A DNA stretch of 64,000 bases. Source: Paracamarosporium sp. OC-R06-R3 (Eukaryota; Ascomycota; Dothideomycetes; Pleosporales; Didymosphaeriaceae). The stretch spans positions 310,001-374,000 of the forward strand of contig JACVRA010000175.1 in NCBI GenBank assembly GCA_019828545.1, in the 5' to 3' direction. Below, in pieces: positions 11,969 through 23,661 of this stretch. Every line of letters begins with the position of its first letter. Position 1 is the first letter of the stretch. Below the pieces are notes generated by a model. That model made no database searches and was not told where the DNA came from. It worked only from the letters and a program-made list of their open reading frames with translations. A program made the translations under genes and the position numbers.

Positions 11969-12967
11969 ATGGAAAACCGATCCGAATTCCACGAGCCGTC
12001 ACGGTTAGATACCGTAGAGCGCCACGGCTACCTCTTCGGCCACCCCATCGCACACTCTCTATCCCCTCTCCTCCACCAAACAATATACGACGGCATTGGC
12101 CTACCATGGTCCCAATTCCCTCTCGATTCAACAGACATGGACGCCTTCCTGAGGTTACGTGAAGACCCGCGTTTCTATGGTACTTTACTTTCCCTACTAC
12201 CTCCACGAAAGCTAGTCTAATTCATCCCAGGCGCCTCAGTAACCATGCCCCACAAAGTCGCCATCCTACAGCACCTCGACGGACTCACTCCCGAAGGCGC
12301 CTCCGTCGGCGCCGTAAACACGCTCTTCGTGAGAGAAGACCCTGAAACAGGGAAGAGACTTTACATGGGCACAAACACGGATGTAATCGGCATACGGGAT
12401 TCCTTCTACCAGAACGTCTCGGATCCAGACACATGTTTCCATGGCCGGCCTGCGCTGGTCGTCGGTGGTGGAGGGGCGGCACGAAGCGCCGTGTACGCGT
12501 TGCGCACATGGATGAAGGCGAGTAAAGTGTACCTCGTAAACCGGGATCGTGCGGAGGTCAAGGCCGTGATTGATGAGTGCACAGCACGGGGGTACGGGTC
12601 TGATCTTATTGATGTTGCGACCGTGGAGCAGGCGAGAGAGCTAGAAGGTGTGGGTGCGATCGTTGCTTGTGTGCCTAACTTTGCGCCCAAGACGGATGCC
12701 GAGAAAGAGGCACGAGGGGTATTGGAGTGCTTTCTGCAGAAGTCGCACAAGGGCGCGATACTGGAGATGTGTTACCATCCGTCGCCGTGGACGGAAATTG
12801 CGGAGATCAGCCAGAAGGCGGAGTGGCAGGTCATATTAGGGACGGAGGCTATGATCTACCAGGGACTTGAACAGGACAAGTACTGGACGGGAAAGACGAT
12901 CGAGCAGATGCCAGTGAAGAAGGTCATGGAAGTCATCGCGGCAAAGTTGAACGAGGCGAGGCTGTAA
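11969..12967 (+). CDS. qutB: Quinate dehydrogenase (shikimate dehydrogenase family)
   Basis: Two exons (11969-12179 and 12231-12967) give 315 residues, the usual size for fungal QutB/QA-3. It should oxidise quinate to 3-dehydroquinate with NAD, the first step of quinate catabolism. Visible motifs are the substrate-binding [12 protein letters not shown], then SVTMPHKV (Lys catalytic) formed across the splice junction, NTDVIGI, the NAD loop [25 protein letters not shown] and [13 protein letters not shown] near the C-terminus. The 51-base intron begins GTACTT and ends CCCAG. Neighbouring permease, phosphatase and dehydroquinase support quinate rather than biosynthetic shikimate dehydrogenase, which in fungi is part of the AROM pentafunctional enzyme. 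Confidence 0.93.
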
Positions 12968-13042
12968 ATAAATTGGGCTGTAGCTGGACTTCACCTGTAT
13001 ATATATTCACATTGTTCAAGTAGCGTTCATGTAAATGCTGTA

Positions 13043-14089
13043 TTATGATCCTGGTCTATTATACTCCAGATTCCGGACTCGCTTCCACACTTCCCTCACT
13101 GTCCGTTCTTGGCTTTGTCGTCCCGTCTCTACAGGCGAATCGCCAGCCGGTCGAATAGCAAGGTACAACCGACTTCCGAGCCGTACGTCTTCGATAGGCG
13201 CAGTGTCCTCGTTTGGATATGGTGGGTTCGCAGTTGTAATGAGCCCTCCAGCTTCCATCAAGATAGCAATGCCCGCTGCAACGTCCCTACATTGGTCAGC
13301 CAGAATTTTATCACGATAGTCCACGTTGACTCACCATTCCCAGCACCCGCCTTCCCACCAGATATCGAAAGACCCCATCGCAACGTATGCCAGATCGAGC
13401 GTCGCGCTGCCCAGACTCCTTACACCGTGCACCATGCCACTTCTCCCTTGCCTGCCACCAATCTCGCTCGCCATGTTGACGAAACTTTCCACCTTCCTGT
13501 GCATATTACTGTCCGGTGTATCTCTCCTATCCTTTCCCCATTCGCACGAGAAAACACATCCACTCGGCGCTTTTTCCGGCATCGGTGGGATAGGGCTGCG
13601 AATCAGAGGGAGCGGCTGCGTATCGTTGAGCCAGGCTCCTCTCCCCGCGCACGAAGAGAAGAACTGGTTGAGGAAAGGCGCATAGATGACGCCCACCACC
13701 GGCTTCGACTTGTGTATAAAGGCGATCGAGACGCAAAACATGGGAAATAAATGTATGTAGTTAACCGTCCCATCGAGCGGATCAACGCACCACGTTGGCC
13801 CATCGCCAATCAAGTAGTCCCTCGATGCGCCTTTCGAATACGACTCTTCCCCCACAAACGCATGCGACGGGTATTTCTCCGTGATCTGGCTTTTGACAAA
13901 CGCTTCGATGTCCTCGTCCGTCTCGGTGACCAAATCCACAGCGTTCTCCTTCTGCACGTGTTCGGTACTCGCGCCCGCGCCGCCCATCCTCAGGTTCGCC
14001 GCATCCATTAGCATCCTCCCCGCATCCCTGCCCAGCTGCACCGCAAAAGCGTAAATCTCATCCAGCTCTTCTCTTGAAATCTCCGCCAT
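13043..14089 (-). CDS. qutG: QutG-like inositol monophosphatase family protein
   Basis: Two exons (14089-13335 and 13286-13043; intron 48 bases) give 332 residues, matching QutG/QA-X (about 330). Inositol-monophosphatase metal site motifs are present: VGEES, DPLDGTVNYIH, and WDVAAG formed across the intron. The family dephosphorylates inositol phosphates, but the substrate of QutG in quinate metabolism is not established. The gene is a standard member of fungal quinate clusters. It is convergent with quinate dehydrogenase (75 bases between stops) and divergent from dehydroquinase. Confidence 0.9.
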
Positions 14090-14653
14090 GGTTGTGTGTC
14101 ATTGTGAAGCGCAGGGTCCAGCCAGGAACGCACGGCGTTCGCTCCCCACTAGGTGCTGAGAGATAGGGTAGTGGGGTTTATCGACGCCGCAACAAGCCGC
14201 CACACATGGGAACGACAGCCAACGAAGTGGAAAGATCCACGCGATGGCGTGGGATTTGATTCGGGCGTCGGAGAAGCATGGATACTGAAGGCGGGACTGG
14301 TCAGCGAGTGGGAAGAGAGGGGACATGGGAAAGCGTTTAGCCGCCTTCGGCCCGGAACACTATTCACAATGTCAACACCATGCAGAACCGTACCACTTTC
14401 CAGTAACTCCCCACGCTATGTAGAACCCACATCCAAAGAAACATTTCCCCGCAGCCACGCCAAAACCCCACGCAATTGATCGACCCGGAACCTAATTTTC
14501 TTGAACTTACCCTTCTACTCAGACCACCAATTCACACAAACACCTACAACCAACCTACCCTCGATTCCAATTATCCCTCATTCTTCATTCTTCCTAACTC
14601 TTCTGCACCATTTCTAATCCAAACCAATCCACAAGTCCCAAACCCACCCCAAA
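14090..14653. promoter_or_regulatory. Divergent promoter of QutG-like and dehydroquinase genes
   Basis: This is the head-to-head upstream region of two quinate-cluster genes. A TTATCC half-site of the QutA-type motif lies at 14571-14576, about 80 bases before the dehydroquinase ATG. A pyrimidine/A-rich leader (about 14515-14650) precedes that ATG. No complete palindrome is visible. Confidence 0.35.
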
Positions 14654-15226
14654 ATGCCCACCCTCCTCCTCCTAAACGGGCCAAATCTAAACCTCCTCGG
14701 CACGCGCGAGCCCACCCTCTACGGCAGCACGACCCTGCCGCAGCTAGTAGAAAACCTTGAAGCAGTCTGCACAGCAAAGGGGATATCCCTGCAGCACACA
14801 CAGTCGAACCACGAAGGCGAGCTGATAGACCGGATACATGCTGCGCGGGGGAATGTCGATGCCGTACGTCACCTTCACATATTCATTCCATATCCATCCC
14901 ACATCTCGTTTAGAATTAAAGCATATCCCTCCCCATCCCACTTACACCCAAAACCCAAAACTAACAAGTTCATGTCCGCACAGATAATCATCAACCCAGC
15001 AGCATACACACACACGAGCGTAGCGCTCCGGGACGCCCTCCTAGGCGTATCGATCCCCTTCGTAGAAGTCCACATAAGCAACGTGCACGCGCGGGAAGCC
15101 TTCCGGCACCATAGTTATCTCAGCGATAAGGCGGTGGCTGTGATTTGCGGGCTGGGGACGTACGGGTACGAGGCTGCGGTTGAGTTTCTTGCGAGGGGGG
15201 TGTTGAAGGGAAAGGAGAAGGCTTGA
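14654..15226 (+). CDS. qutE: Catabolic 3-dehydroquinase, type II
   Basis: Two exons (14654-14863 and 14984-15226; 120-base intron with a CTAAC branch point) give 150 residues, exactly the type II dehydroquinase size. The enzyme converts 3-dehydroquinate to 3-dehydroshikimate as a cytosolic dodecamer. Conserved blocks include [16 protein letters not shown] (catalytic Arg and Tyr), [42 protein letters not shown] (catalytic His) and [10 protein letters not shown]. Together with the three genes to its left it makes quinate uptake and the first two catabolic steps. The following enzyme, dehydroshikimate dehydratase, is not in the window. Confidence 0.95.
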   Translation: MPTLLLLNGPNLNLLGTREPTLYGSTTLPQLVENLEAVCTAKGISLQHTQSNHEGELIDRIHAARGNVDAVRHLHIFIPYPSHISFRIKAYPSPSHLHPKPKTNKFMSAQIIINPAAYTHTSVALRDALLGVSIPFVEVHISNVHAREAFRHHSYLSDKAVAVICGLGTYGYEAAVEFLARGVLKGKEKA

Positions 15227-15894
15227 GGGGAGGGTGAGGAAGGGATGGGCGGAAAGAGGGTGTTTAGGAAGGGAAAAGTATTGCGTGTGATTTATGGAGT
15301 GGATGTGTGCGTGGAAAATTGTAGTAGGATATGCAAGTGGCGTATATACTTACGAAATGCGAAGTCGTGAAATGGTACGACGGGTAGAACTAGATGTTCA
15401 GAACGCATACCAGATTAAAAGTAAAAGTAAACAAAGCATTTGATAAAAACACACATCACGACTTACACACTTCGCCACCTACACAAATGTATAGCACGCA
15501 CACATAAAAGAAACTACCATCCATTGGGCACCAACTACATAAAGGAACCGAGAATGCAACCAGGCACCTCATCCCAACGACAACGGAAAAAAGGAAGCCG
15601 CCTGAGTAATATAATGCACTTGATCCCAAACTAAACCCAGCTACTCCATCCACCCAGGGATATCCTCATTCGTACAGCAAAAGCTAAAGCTAAAGTTACA
15701 GGTCCATCAGGTTTTTCTTTTCCACTTCCACTTCAATTTTCGCCCACTTCGTCGCTCGTTTCGAATATCATGAGGTCGTCAAGGCGTGCGTGTGAGCGAT
15801 TATGTATGACGAAACTGCCCGAGCCGACAGACTCGGACGTTGCAAGGATAATCTCATTGCCGAGAAATTAACAGTATCAGGGAGGTGTAGAAGC
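15227..15894. other. Intergenic, convergent 3' flanks
   Basis: Spacer between the dehydroquinase and Ish1-type gene ends. I see nothing beyond probable 3' untranslated sequence. Confidence 0.45.
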
Positions 15895-17241
15895 TTACAA
15901 CTCCTCCTTGACGCGGTCCGTGGCTGAGGCAGCGCTGGCAGCAGCGTCGTCGTACACGCTCTGGGCGGACTTGGAGGCGGAGGCGCTGGACTTGGATGCA
16001 GAAGAGGAGGCGCTGGCGGCAGACTTGGAAAGGGAAGAAGAGGCGCTGGAGGCACTCTTGCCGGCGACACTAGTGGCGCTGCTGGCGGAAGCGGCAGCAG
16101 CATCGGTGGCGATACCGAACTGAGCCTTGATCCAGTTGGTGTAGCCAGCGAAGCCAGCGGTAGCCTGGGCGTACTGGTTGCCAGCCTTGGAGGTAGCAGC
16201 ACCGTAGGCGCTCTCAGCCTGGGCAGAAGCGCTGTCACCATAGAGACGGGCACGGTGCTTGCGGGCAAGGGCAAGGAGCTCGTTGCGCTTGGAGCCCTGG
16301 GGAACCTTGATGCCGTTCTTGTCGGCCCACTCCTTGATCTGGCTGTCGGACCACGAGTCGAGAAGAGCGTCGCTGAGGCTCTGTTGAGCAGCCGCGGCGG
16401 AGGAAGAAGCCTGGGCATAGGCGCCCTGGAGGTTCAAACTAGCAATGCGAGACTGACGACGGATGCTGGCAACCAAGCTGTCACGAGTAGAAGGCTGGGG
16501 AACAGGGTAGCCACGCTCGTCGAACCAGGCCTTGAGGTCAGAGTCGGACCACGATTCGTAGAGCCAGTCACCAGGGTAGTTGACGGTTTCCGAGATCTTG
16601 TTGGCGGAGGACTGGTAGTTCTCGCGAACAGTCTGGAGAAGAGTGTCGCGCTTGCGGGGCTGGGGAACGGGGATGCCATGCTTGTCAGCAAAGGCCTTGA
16701 GTTGAGACTCGGTCCAGCTGGGTCTCATTAGTGACGTTCACAGTATTCAATACAGGTAACATACGTGTCAAAGATCCAGTCCTTCACGCTACCATATGCC
16801 TGGTTGGCAGAATCCTCTGTCTCAGTCCAGTAGACCTTAACCTGCTCGGCGAGCGACTTAGCGTCCTTCTCGGTGCCCTTCTTCGCCTGCTGGCCCTTGA
16901 GGGTAAGGTAGTTCTGCAGCGTCTGGGCATCCCAGCTGTTGTAGGGTGTGACGACCTTGTCGTTCCAGTTGTCCTTGACCAGGTTCTCAAGATCCTTGCG
17001 ATCTGAAGGCGTGGGGTAAGGGATGTTGTTGTCGGACAGCCATCGCTCGAGCTCCGTCTCATGCCACTTGTTGTACACTAATCCGAGTTAGCCGCCCATC
17101 CTTCTGTCTCGAGATAGCGCGCCGGGATCATATATTAAGGACGGTGTTCATACAATACGCACCGGGTTTGCCGAACCAGCTGTTGGCCTGGGCCTGAGCG
17201 GCAAGAGCCACCACGAGGGTGGATGCGAGGGAGAATCTCAT
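15895..17241 (-). CDS. Ish1/Msc1-type stress protein with signal peptide
   Basis: Three exons (17241-17163, 17077-16765, 16723-15895) give 406 residues. A short signal peptide (about residues 1-19) is followed by five Ish1 repeats, recognisable from W-x-(E/D)-x-x-L/I ... P cores: KWHETELERWL, SWDAQTLQNYL, SWTESQLKAF, SWSDSDLKAW and SWSDSQIKEW. The C-terminal 130 residues are Ala/Ser-rich with repeated SASS units. Fission yeast Ish1 is a nuclear-envelope stress protein and budding yeast Msc1 belongs to the same family. The last four residues are KEEL, resembling an ER-retrieval signal, which fits an ER/nuclear-envelope lumen location. The TTGTAAGC at the stop also looks like a splice donor, so a further 3' exon is possible but not needed. 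Confidence 0.85.
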
Positions 17242-17959
17242 TGTGCAGTCTGCGTAGGGGGAGGCCGACGATCAAGCTAATCAATATAGATTGGGAGACG
17301 CAGGGGCGGTGGTAGAGGGAGTGAGGAGCGGAGTGCAGAGAGAGCAGGCAGCTTAAGAGGGGAATCGAGACAAAGCTCGTGCAGCAAATACAGTGACGTA
17401 GTAAGCACGTTTGGGAAAAGCGCAAGCAAGGTCGCGCCTGCAGCCCCGCAGCCAACCGAATCATCGAGCTTTGCGGTGTGAGCCGCCTGTGAAGGTCGCG
17501 TCTATTACGTCGCCGCGGCGTCCACAGGCGGCCATGGCCAATGGCCTGCTGTGTCGACGAGCACCGTGGCGGTCGCTCTGATTGATAGACAGGCTTCGCG
17601 CTGGGTAGCGAGCTTCATGAGAATTTCACGTGTGCAAAATGTGGCATTTCGAAAATGCCATCGCGATTGCGTTTTGCGGGGATCGCGCCACGCCCCTGAC
17701 GTCACCGGCCCAGCACGCGATGCTGGGGCCATAATTTTGGACTAACATGAGACGAGCATACAACACGCCGCAAACGATTGCACAGAATGAATACATTTCA
17801 ATCAAGTCATGATGCTGGCAGGTCTCTTCATGCACGTACGAAATTCTACTAGCTTTTACATATGTCCTTGACGATGTTAAACAAGACCATAACGCTCCCA
17901 TTACCTATAATACAATGTCATCTTACCCTTCACACATTTCACCCTTCACACGCACTACC
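17242..17959. other. Intergenic, upstream of Ish1-type gene
   Basis: Upstream region of the Ish1-type gene and 3' flank of the next minus-strand gene. It is GC-rich near 17450-17720 and AT-rich after 17730. No gene or RNA is seen. Confidence 0.45.
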
Positions 17960-18576
17960 CTAAGGCTCCCTATCCGCCCCTCCCTGACCTGCAAACGTTA
18001 GCACAATCCCTCCACCTCCACACCCATCGACAGTCACTCACCACTCCAAAAGCTCTTCGGCACCTTATCCTTCTTCGCATCCTCATTGCTAACCTGCTCA
18101 TGCGCCTTCTCAGCCCTCTGATCCACCTCTCGATTATGCTGCTTGACGTCCTCGGGCTCATCCTCGCCCTTGGGCGGATTCTCATTCAGGATCTTCGGTT
18201 GCGCACCTTTGACTCCCTTGACATCCTTGTCTGTTGCAGTCGACTTGGATCCACTGCTGCTGCTGCTGCTGCTTTCACTGCTGCTCTTTTCACTTGACGA
18301 TGATGATGATTTAGATGACGACGATGACGACGAATTCGGAGATGTCTTGTTGTTCTGTCCGACCTTGGGGGGTGGGGGACCGGGGTGCTCGAGGTCCTCG
18401 CGGCCGCGCTGGCCCTGCTGTTGGGGATTCTCGCCCACGGGGTTGCCCTCGCCTGAGCCGTAGTCTTGCTGTGCGAGGAGAGGCCGCATAGCGTGGAAGT
18501 GGGCGCGGGGAGCGGTTGCGAGGGCTGGGCGGAAGGCCGCAGACCGTACGAGTGAGGATGATCGGAGGAAAGACAT
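17960..18576 (-). CDS. Small Ser-rich protein with mitochondrial-type N-terminus
   Basis: Two exons (18576-18042 and 17988-17960; 53-base intron GTGAGT..GCAG) give 187 residues. The first 30 residues are Arg/Ser/Ala-rich without acidic residues, as in a mitochondrial presequence. The middle holds a long serine run (about 95-125) encoded by TCA/TCG/AGC-type triplets, and the C-terminal third is charged. The second exon supplies only the last ten residues. Without it the ORF ends at a TGA inside the donor site. Function is unknown. Confidence 0.65.
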
Positions 18577-19003
18577 TTTGGGAATGTAGCTGTGTTAGAA
18601 TCTGGGGAAAGAAAAGTAGGGAAACAGAAGTATGGTGGAGAGGCAATTGAATCTCGATGGCGTAGGCTCGAGGTAGCTCCGAGCTATGGGGAGCTTGGGG
18701 CAGGTGAGCTGGGGATGACATCACTATGTGAACATGATGCCAAGAGATGCACTGATCGTCGCGCATCAAGAGCCCAGACTGGACTCAACCGTGCGTCGTT
18801 TTCAAAAGATATTACCGGTGTCTCATTGGGCCTGCCCAAGGCCGTTAAGGGTATCATGCTAAGCAATCTATCAGACCATGCCCAAATATATATGCGAGAC
18901 GTCCGAACCAATCCAATCCCACATCCAAATCTTTTCGTCGTGATGCAAAGGAAACATAGTCGTAGATGCTAAATCGTGTATAAAAGGGCTATTGTATGTT
19001 CAA
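18577..19003. other. Intergenic, same-strand genes
   Basis: Upstream region of the small Ser-rich protein gene and 3' flank of the RBR ligase gene. I see nothing else. Confidence 0.45.
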
Positions 19004-21092
19004 TCAGTCGATCCCACGGACAGAACCATCGATCCTCCAGTCATCAACTTCCACGTCTCTCGGTGCAGTGCGGATCGCTTCGTCGTCGATTTCTACGTGC
19101 GTGAGCCACGTGCCGACTCTGTTTGCTCCGCGCTTCGACCCGTCTCGTGATAAGCCGGCCATGGCTGACGCCCTGACGGTTTGGACAGTTTGCATGGTTT
19201 GGGGTCGAGGTGCTTCACGGACTACGCGGCGGCTGAAGAAGGACCGTGGCGCTGCGGAGCGGACGGCTGTGCGAGCAACTGCTGTAGCAAGTGGTCGTAC
19301 AGTGTACGAGTCGTTCATATGGTGTCCTCCAGAATTTCCTAGGCCATAGATGCCGACGGCAGGATCGGCACGATGAACCTCTGATGCTGTTGGGGCGGCC
19401 TCCATTCGTAATTGGGCTTGGAGTTGGGCCGCGAGGAACTCGTCGGCGCGGTCGAGGTCGCGGTCTGGTCTACGGCGTGTTCGTGTGCTGGCGCGACGGA
19501 TGGGTGGAGGTTCGGGCTGGGAAGGCATTTCTACGACTTCGACCACATCGTGAGCCATGTATGGTACACGCATATCGTTTAGGCGATCGTCGTCATCGAT
19601 ATGAGCATAATTGAACCATGGGCAATTGCAAGTTTTCCAAGGTGCGGCACACACCATACAGAATTGTGCTGTACATCGACTGCCAGAATAAGCTTCGTGG
19701 ACAAAGACTGCAAAGGGTGTTAACATACCAGGTCATATGATTGCAACCTTCTTTCAGTTCGACGACAGCTTTGCAGTTGTAGCAACGCTGCCAGCCCTTC
19801 TCTTTAGCCATCTCCACCAGTCGGTTAGTCTCTTCATCTCTCGGGCATTCCCGCTTTGTGTGGAACTTTGCATTGCACAGCACGCAAACTTTGGTGCTGC
19901 AACGGCTACATCGTGCATACTTTCTGCCATAAGTCAAGTCCATGCGAATTTTCGAAGGCTTGATCCATTCACCACAGCCCCTCTTTGGACAGTACAGTCG
20001 ATTCGCAGTTGTGTATTCTTGGTATTTCTTATTCCATAACCTCTTGAACTTCTCATCGAATAGACGCTCAACGTATTTCAGCGGTATGTGCTCTGCGTTG
20101 CAGCAGGTCGGAGGCATGTGTTTGGGATCAGACACCGAGAGAGTGAATTGTCGCTTGAGACACGAGTGGCACATGCGATGGCCACATCCAAGCTTCGCAG
20201 TCTTGTTTGCGGGTAGGTCGTCGTCCATGCAAATGATGCATTCCACCCTGTTCGGTTAGCTGAGAACCTATCCCGCACACATTGAGACGAACCTAGCGAC
20301 CTCTTTATGGAGCACAGTAGGCTGTGGGCGGGGTGGAGGCCTGAACAGCGTAGCAAAAATGCCACTACTTCTTCGACTATCTCTTGCGGAAACAGTATTT
20401 GACCGCGACAAGGGTGCAGCGGCCGACGTCGGCAATTTGGTGGTGCTGGTACGGCGTGTTGACGGCCTGGTCATGTACACTCGCTGTGGATCCCGAGCCG
20501 ACATGCTTCTGCTTAACTTGGGCGGCTCTTCTTTGCGCAGCGAGGCCGATCTTGACCCGGACAGTGGCGTGTGTTGTGTCCTACTCGAAGAGCCTCCCTC
20601 ATCGCTTCTCCTCCGTCCCGACGACCGCCTCACGGTAACCTCCTCCACTACTGGTCTTGAAGACCGACCATAGACGTAGTCCTCGCTCCGGTCATCCTCA
20701 ACCGGTTCCGTCTTCTTCTTCCGGCGCACCGTGCCGTCTCGTCTGACTTCCCTCTTGCTACTCCGCGGTCTGTCCTTTTCCCGGTCGACGCGGATATCCT
20801 GTGCCATGCGCTGCGAGTCGCGACGTCGGTCGGCCTCGGGCGTGGTGTAGTATGACTCCCGGCGTGCCCTTAATTCATCGATGTCAAGTTCGGCTTCCCG
20901 TCTTGCCTCCTCTGCTCTGCGGCGTGCGCGTCGCTGCTTGTGGTCGTCGTAGTCGTAGTCGTATTCGTCGCGGTGGCGGTACCTCCGGTGATATCTACGG
21001 TCGCGGTCACGCTCACGCTCACGTTCACGGTGGTCGTCAGAATAGTCTTCGTAGAGATATCTGGAGTCACGCGCAGCCCGATCCCGGGCCAT
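19004..21092 (-). CDS. RBR-type (RING-IBR-RING) E3 ubiquitin ligase
   Basis: Three exons (21092-20293, 20247-19729, 19679-19004) give 664 residues. The N-terminal 260 residues are very rich in Arg/Asp/Glu/Tyr and probably disordered. RING1 starts at about residue 268 (CIICMDDD ... CGHRMCHSC), the IBR follows with CPKRGCGEW and CSRCSTKVCVLC, and RING2 carries GCNHMTC, in which Cys435 matches the catalytic cysteine of RBR ligases that accepts ubiquitin from E2. The RING2 cysteine pattern (C-R-C ... CMVC ... CNC) forms only when the 49-base second intron is spliced as placed. A Pro/Arg-rich 170-residue tail follows. Substrates are unknown. Confidence 0.9.
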
Positions 21093-21666
21093 GTCCTGGG
21101 GTAGGGTGGGTATATACAGGATGCCCGAGTGGTGCCAGCCTCACAAGCTCCGATGCTGGCAGACACTCAGGCAGTGGTGCAGGCGGCGTGCAGCAAGCGA
21201 GCGTCGAGTGGAGCAGTCCGACTTGCGGTGGGAAAGACAGCGAGCGCCTGCAGACAGACGACATGGAGCCCAGAAGGCCCTCGGCGAGTCAAGGACTCTC
21301 CTTGCACCCCAGAAGCAGAATGCGTTGGGCGGTGAGCGCCCAGCGCGGAGTGCCTGTTGATCCATGCCACCCGCTCCCGCTCAGGGTTTGGCTAGCGTGC
21401 CACATGCACACAAATGGCTGCCAGCTGTCTCAGAAGACATCATCTGGCAGCAGCAAACACTCCATGTGGATTGCCCACATGAGTTGCAGGCGTACCCATG
21501 CGTGCGGGATGCGTCACTGGTTGTGCTGTCGCGCACTTTCTGCCGGGCACTTCTGTCGGGCTGCGAACCAACCTCCATAGGCCTGCCGCCACTCGCAGCG
21601 GCCATGTCCGTAACATCTACCTACTGTAGTGTCCCTATGCAAACCCCAGCAAACCTCAGCTCGTCC
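21093..21666. other. Intergenic between RBR ligase start and transporter 3' end
   Basis: Upstream region of the RBR ligase gene. The overlapping ORFs here have no protein-like features. Confidence 0.45.
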
Positions 21667-23169
21667 TCAGTCCTTCTCCAGCGTGATTTGCGTAGACACC
21701 TCCCACTTCTGCCCGCCACCACCGTAGCCCCCGCCCAGCCGGTTCCGAACCATGCTCGCAACCCGGTCTCGCAGCCGTCCAATCTCCTCCAGATTGCGCA
21801 CCCGTAGCCTGAGGTTCGCCTGGCACAGCCCATAGTGCACCTGCCAGAACTTGGCCTCCTCCACCGCGCTGACGGCCGGATCCGTCTCGATGTCGTACAC
21901 CACCGCTGAAACCCCTGGCCCGGAGTAAGACATTAAGAGCATCTTCCCGAGCGACCACCCTTGCACCCACCCGAGCGCTACCATGGCGATCGCAACTGAG
22001 AACGACAGCGTGCGGTCCAACCACACATACATCGTGATACTCAAAAGGGGTAGGACGAGTAAGAGCGTCGAGCATGACAACGTCAAAAAATGTGACGGGT
22101 TGCTCAACACTGAGGGTAGATTAGCAATGGCCCCTAGCCTCATGACCTTGCTAATCCGCGCGTGGTTCTTGAGCAGCGTTGCCGAGACGACAGTGCATAC
22201 AATGCCACTTAGAGCCGCCAGATCTATGCTTCCCGGGGAGACGCGCTCGTGTGCATGTGCGTGATGTGGAGTGTGGCCGCCCTTGTCCTCCAGTGCGTGT
22301 GTCAAGCCGTGCGAGATCAGATCCAACCCCATGAACAATAGTCCTACCGACATGCCGAGTCCTGCAATGACTTCGGAGCGCTCAAAACCAAAAGGATATC
22401 GGATAGTCGACCGCTTCCAAACTTCAAAGTTCGATCCTATATCCACAGCCACGCAGAGGAAAGCCCCAAGTGCATCGTAGAAAACCAGACGAGACAGAAC
22501 GGTGAGAGCGAGCGATTCGTGAGCGCCCCACCCAACCAAGCCAGCCACGAAGAGGTGGCAGAAGCACCACCCCAACCTGAGTCTCTGTTCCTTGGACATG
22601 CTCGCGCGGTATTCCTTGAATGTCGGCACGGGGAGGGATGCAGGGAGCTGGAGCGGGGCACGCGGTGGAGGTTCGAGGAATATCTGGTGGGACACACTGC
22701 TGTGCTTGTACTTGTGTCCGCGGCGCCGGCCAACATCCTACGTAGTTTAGTAGATATCCCTCCTTGGAGGGGGAAGACGTACGTTCTTGATGCCTTGAGG
22801 CTTGTTAGGCATGTAGGTGACGGATTGGAAGTTGAAAGGGTTACGAGCATCTCCAGCACTGCTCAGCGACGGTGCTTCTGTGTCGCTCGTACCGCTCGCC
22901 GCACTGGCGGGCGTGTAAGGGAACGCTGCGCTCATGGGGCTGTAGATGGTGCTTGGAGTGGTCTTCTGTGAGAGGGAGTCGCTTGGTGCCAGTGTCCCAT
23001 ATCTATCCGACGAGAAGGTAGCAGACATGGGAGAGAGCGCACTGGTATTGAAGCCCAGCTTTGTTGGGGATAGCTGATCCTCCAAACCAAGTCCCATGGG
23101 CGCGTTCTCGTCTTCAGGAGGCGGCGTGGGGGTCCGCGGCGGGACGGGCAGCGGTGCGTTGGTCGCCAT
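21667..23169 (-). CDS. Cation diffusion facilitator, Zrg17-like zinc transporter
   Basis: Two exons (23169-22783 and 22737-21667) give 485 residues. The cytosolic N-terminus is Ser/Pro-rich and ends in a block NPFNFQSVTYMPNKPQGIKN followed by a GHKYKHSSVSHQ stretch made across the intron, which I associate with fungal Zrg17-type proteins. About six hydrophobic spans follow (residues about 180-400), with a His-rich loop HTPHHAHAHE between spans, typical of CDF transporters. Zrg17 works in a heteromer that brings zinc into the early secretory pathway. Chosen start: ATG 23169 with good context; an upstream in-frame extension looks like leader. The family call is firm for CDF, moderate for Zrg17. 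Confidence 0.82.
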
Positions 23170-23661
23170 GTCGTATGGATGTAGCCAAAAGGAGTGACGT
23201 TCAACTTCAATCGGTGGCAGACATTGTGTGGGGTCTGTTGCGCGCGGGCTCCTGCTGGTGAAGGCGGAAGAGGGGGTACGTCGCGCAACTAGAAGCAGCA
23301 TAGCATATACGAAGGCGTGCCGGGATCACCGCTGCACCGACTCCGTCGCTTCGCTGCACGAGCAGAGCCGCCGCCACAGCCGGGCCTGGCAGCGTACCAC
23401 CACGCGTCCACCGCCTTGTCCTGACACTATAAAACATAGGGTACACTCTTTGACAGCCGGCGCGCATCTAGGGTCAGCCTGTCAAGTCGGCATGCGAGGG
23501 GCGCTGCGTCTCATGTGTATCAGCCATCCTGGAATGACTCGCCTCGGCCTACGTTAGGCCTGTCTCGTGTAATCGACATATCCTGGGGTAATTCGTCTAG
23601 CTCTTACCAACTTGCCTTTCCATATCCAGGCATCTCTCGGTCAACTCCTTTCCCAAGGCAG
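23170..23661. promoter_or_regulatory. Divergent upstream region
   Basis: This region separates the head-to-head CDF transporter and two-span membrane protein genes. No specific operator is recognised. Confidence 0.35.

Noticed and set aside
15768..16418. Antisense Ser/Pro-rich 216-codon ORF
   Set aside because: It is an alternative-frame reading of the Ala/Ser-rich end of the Ish1-type gene.
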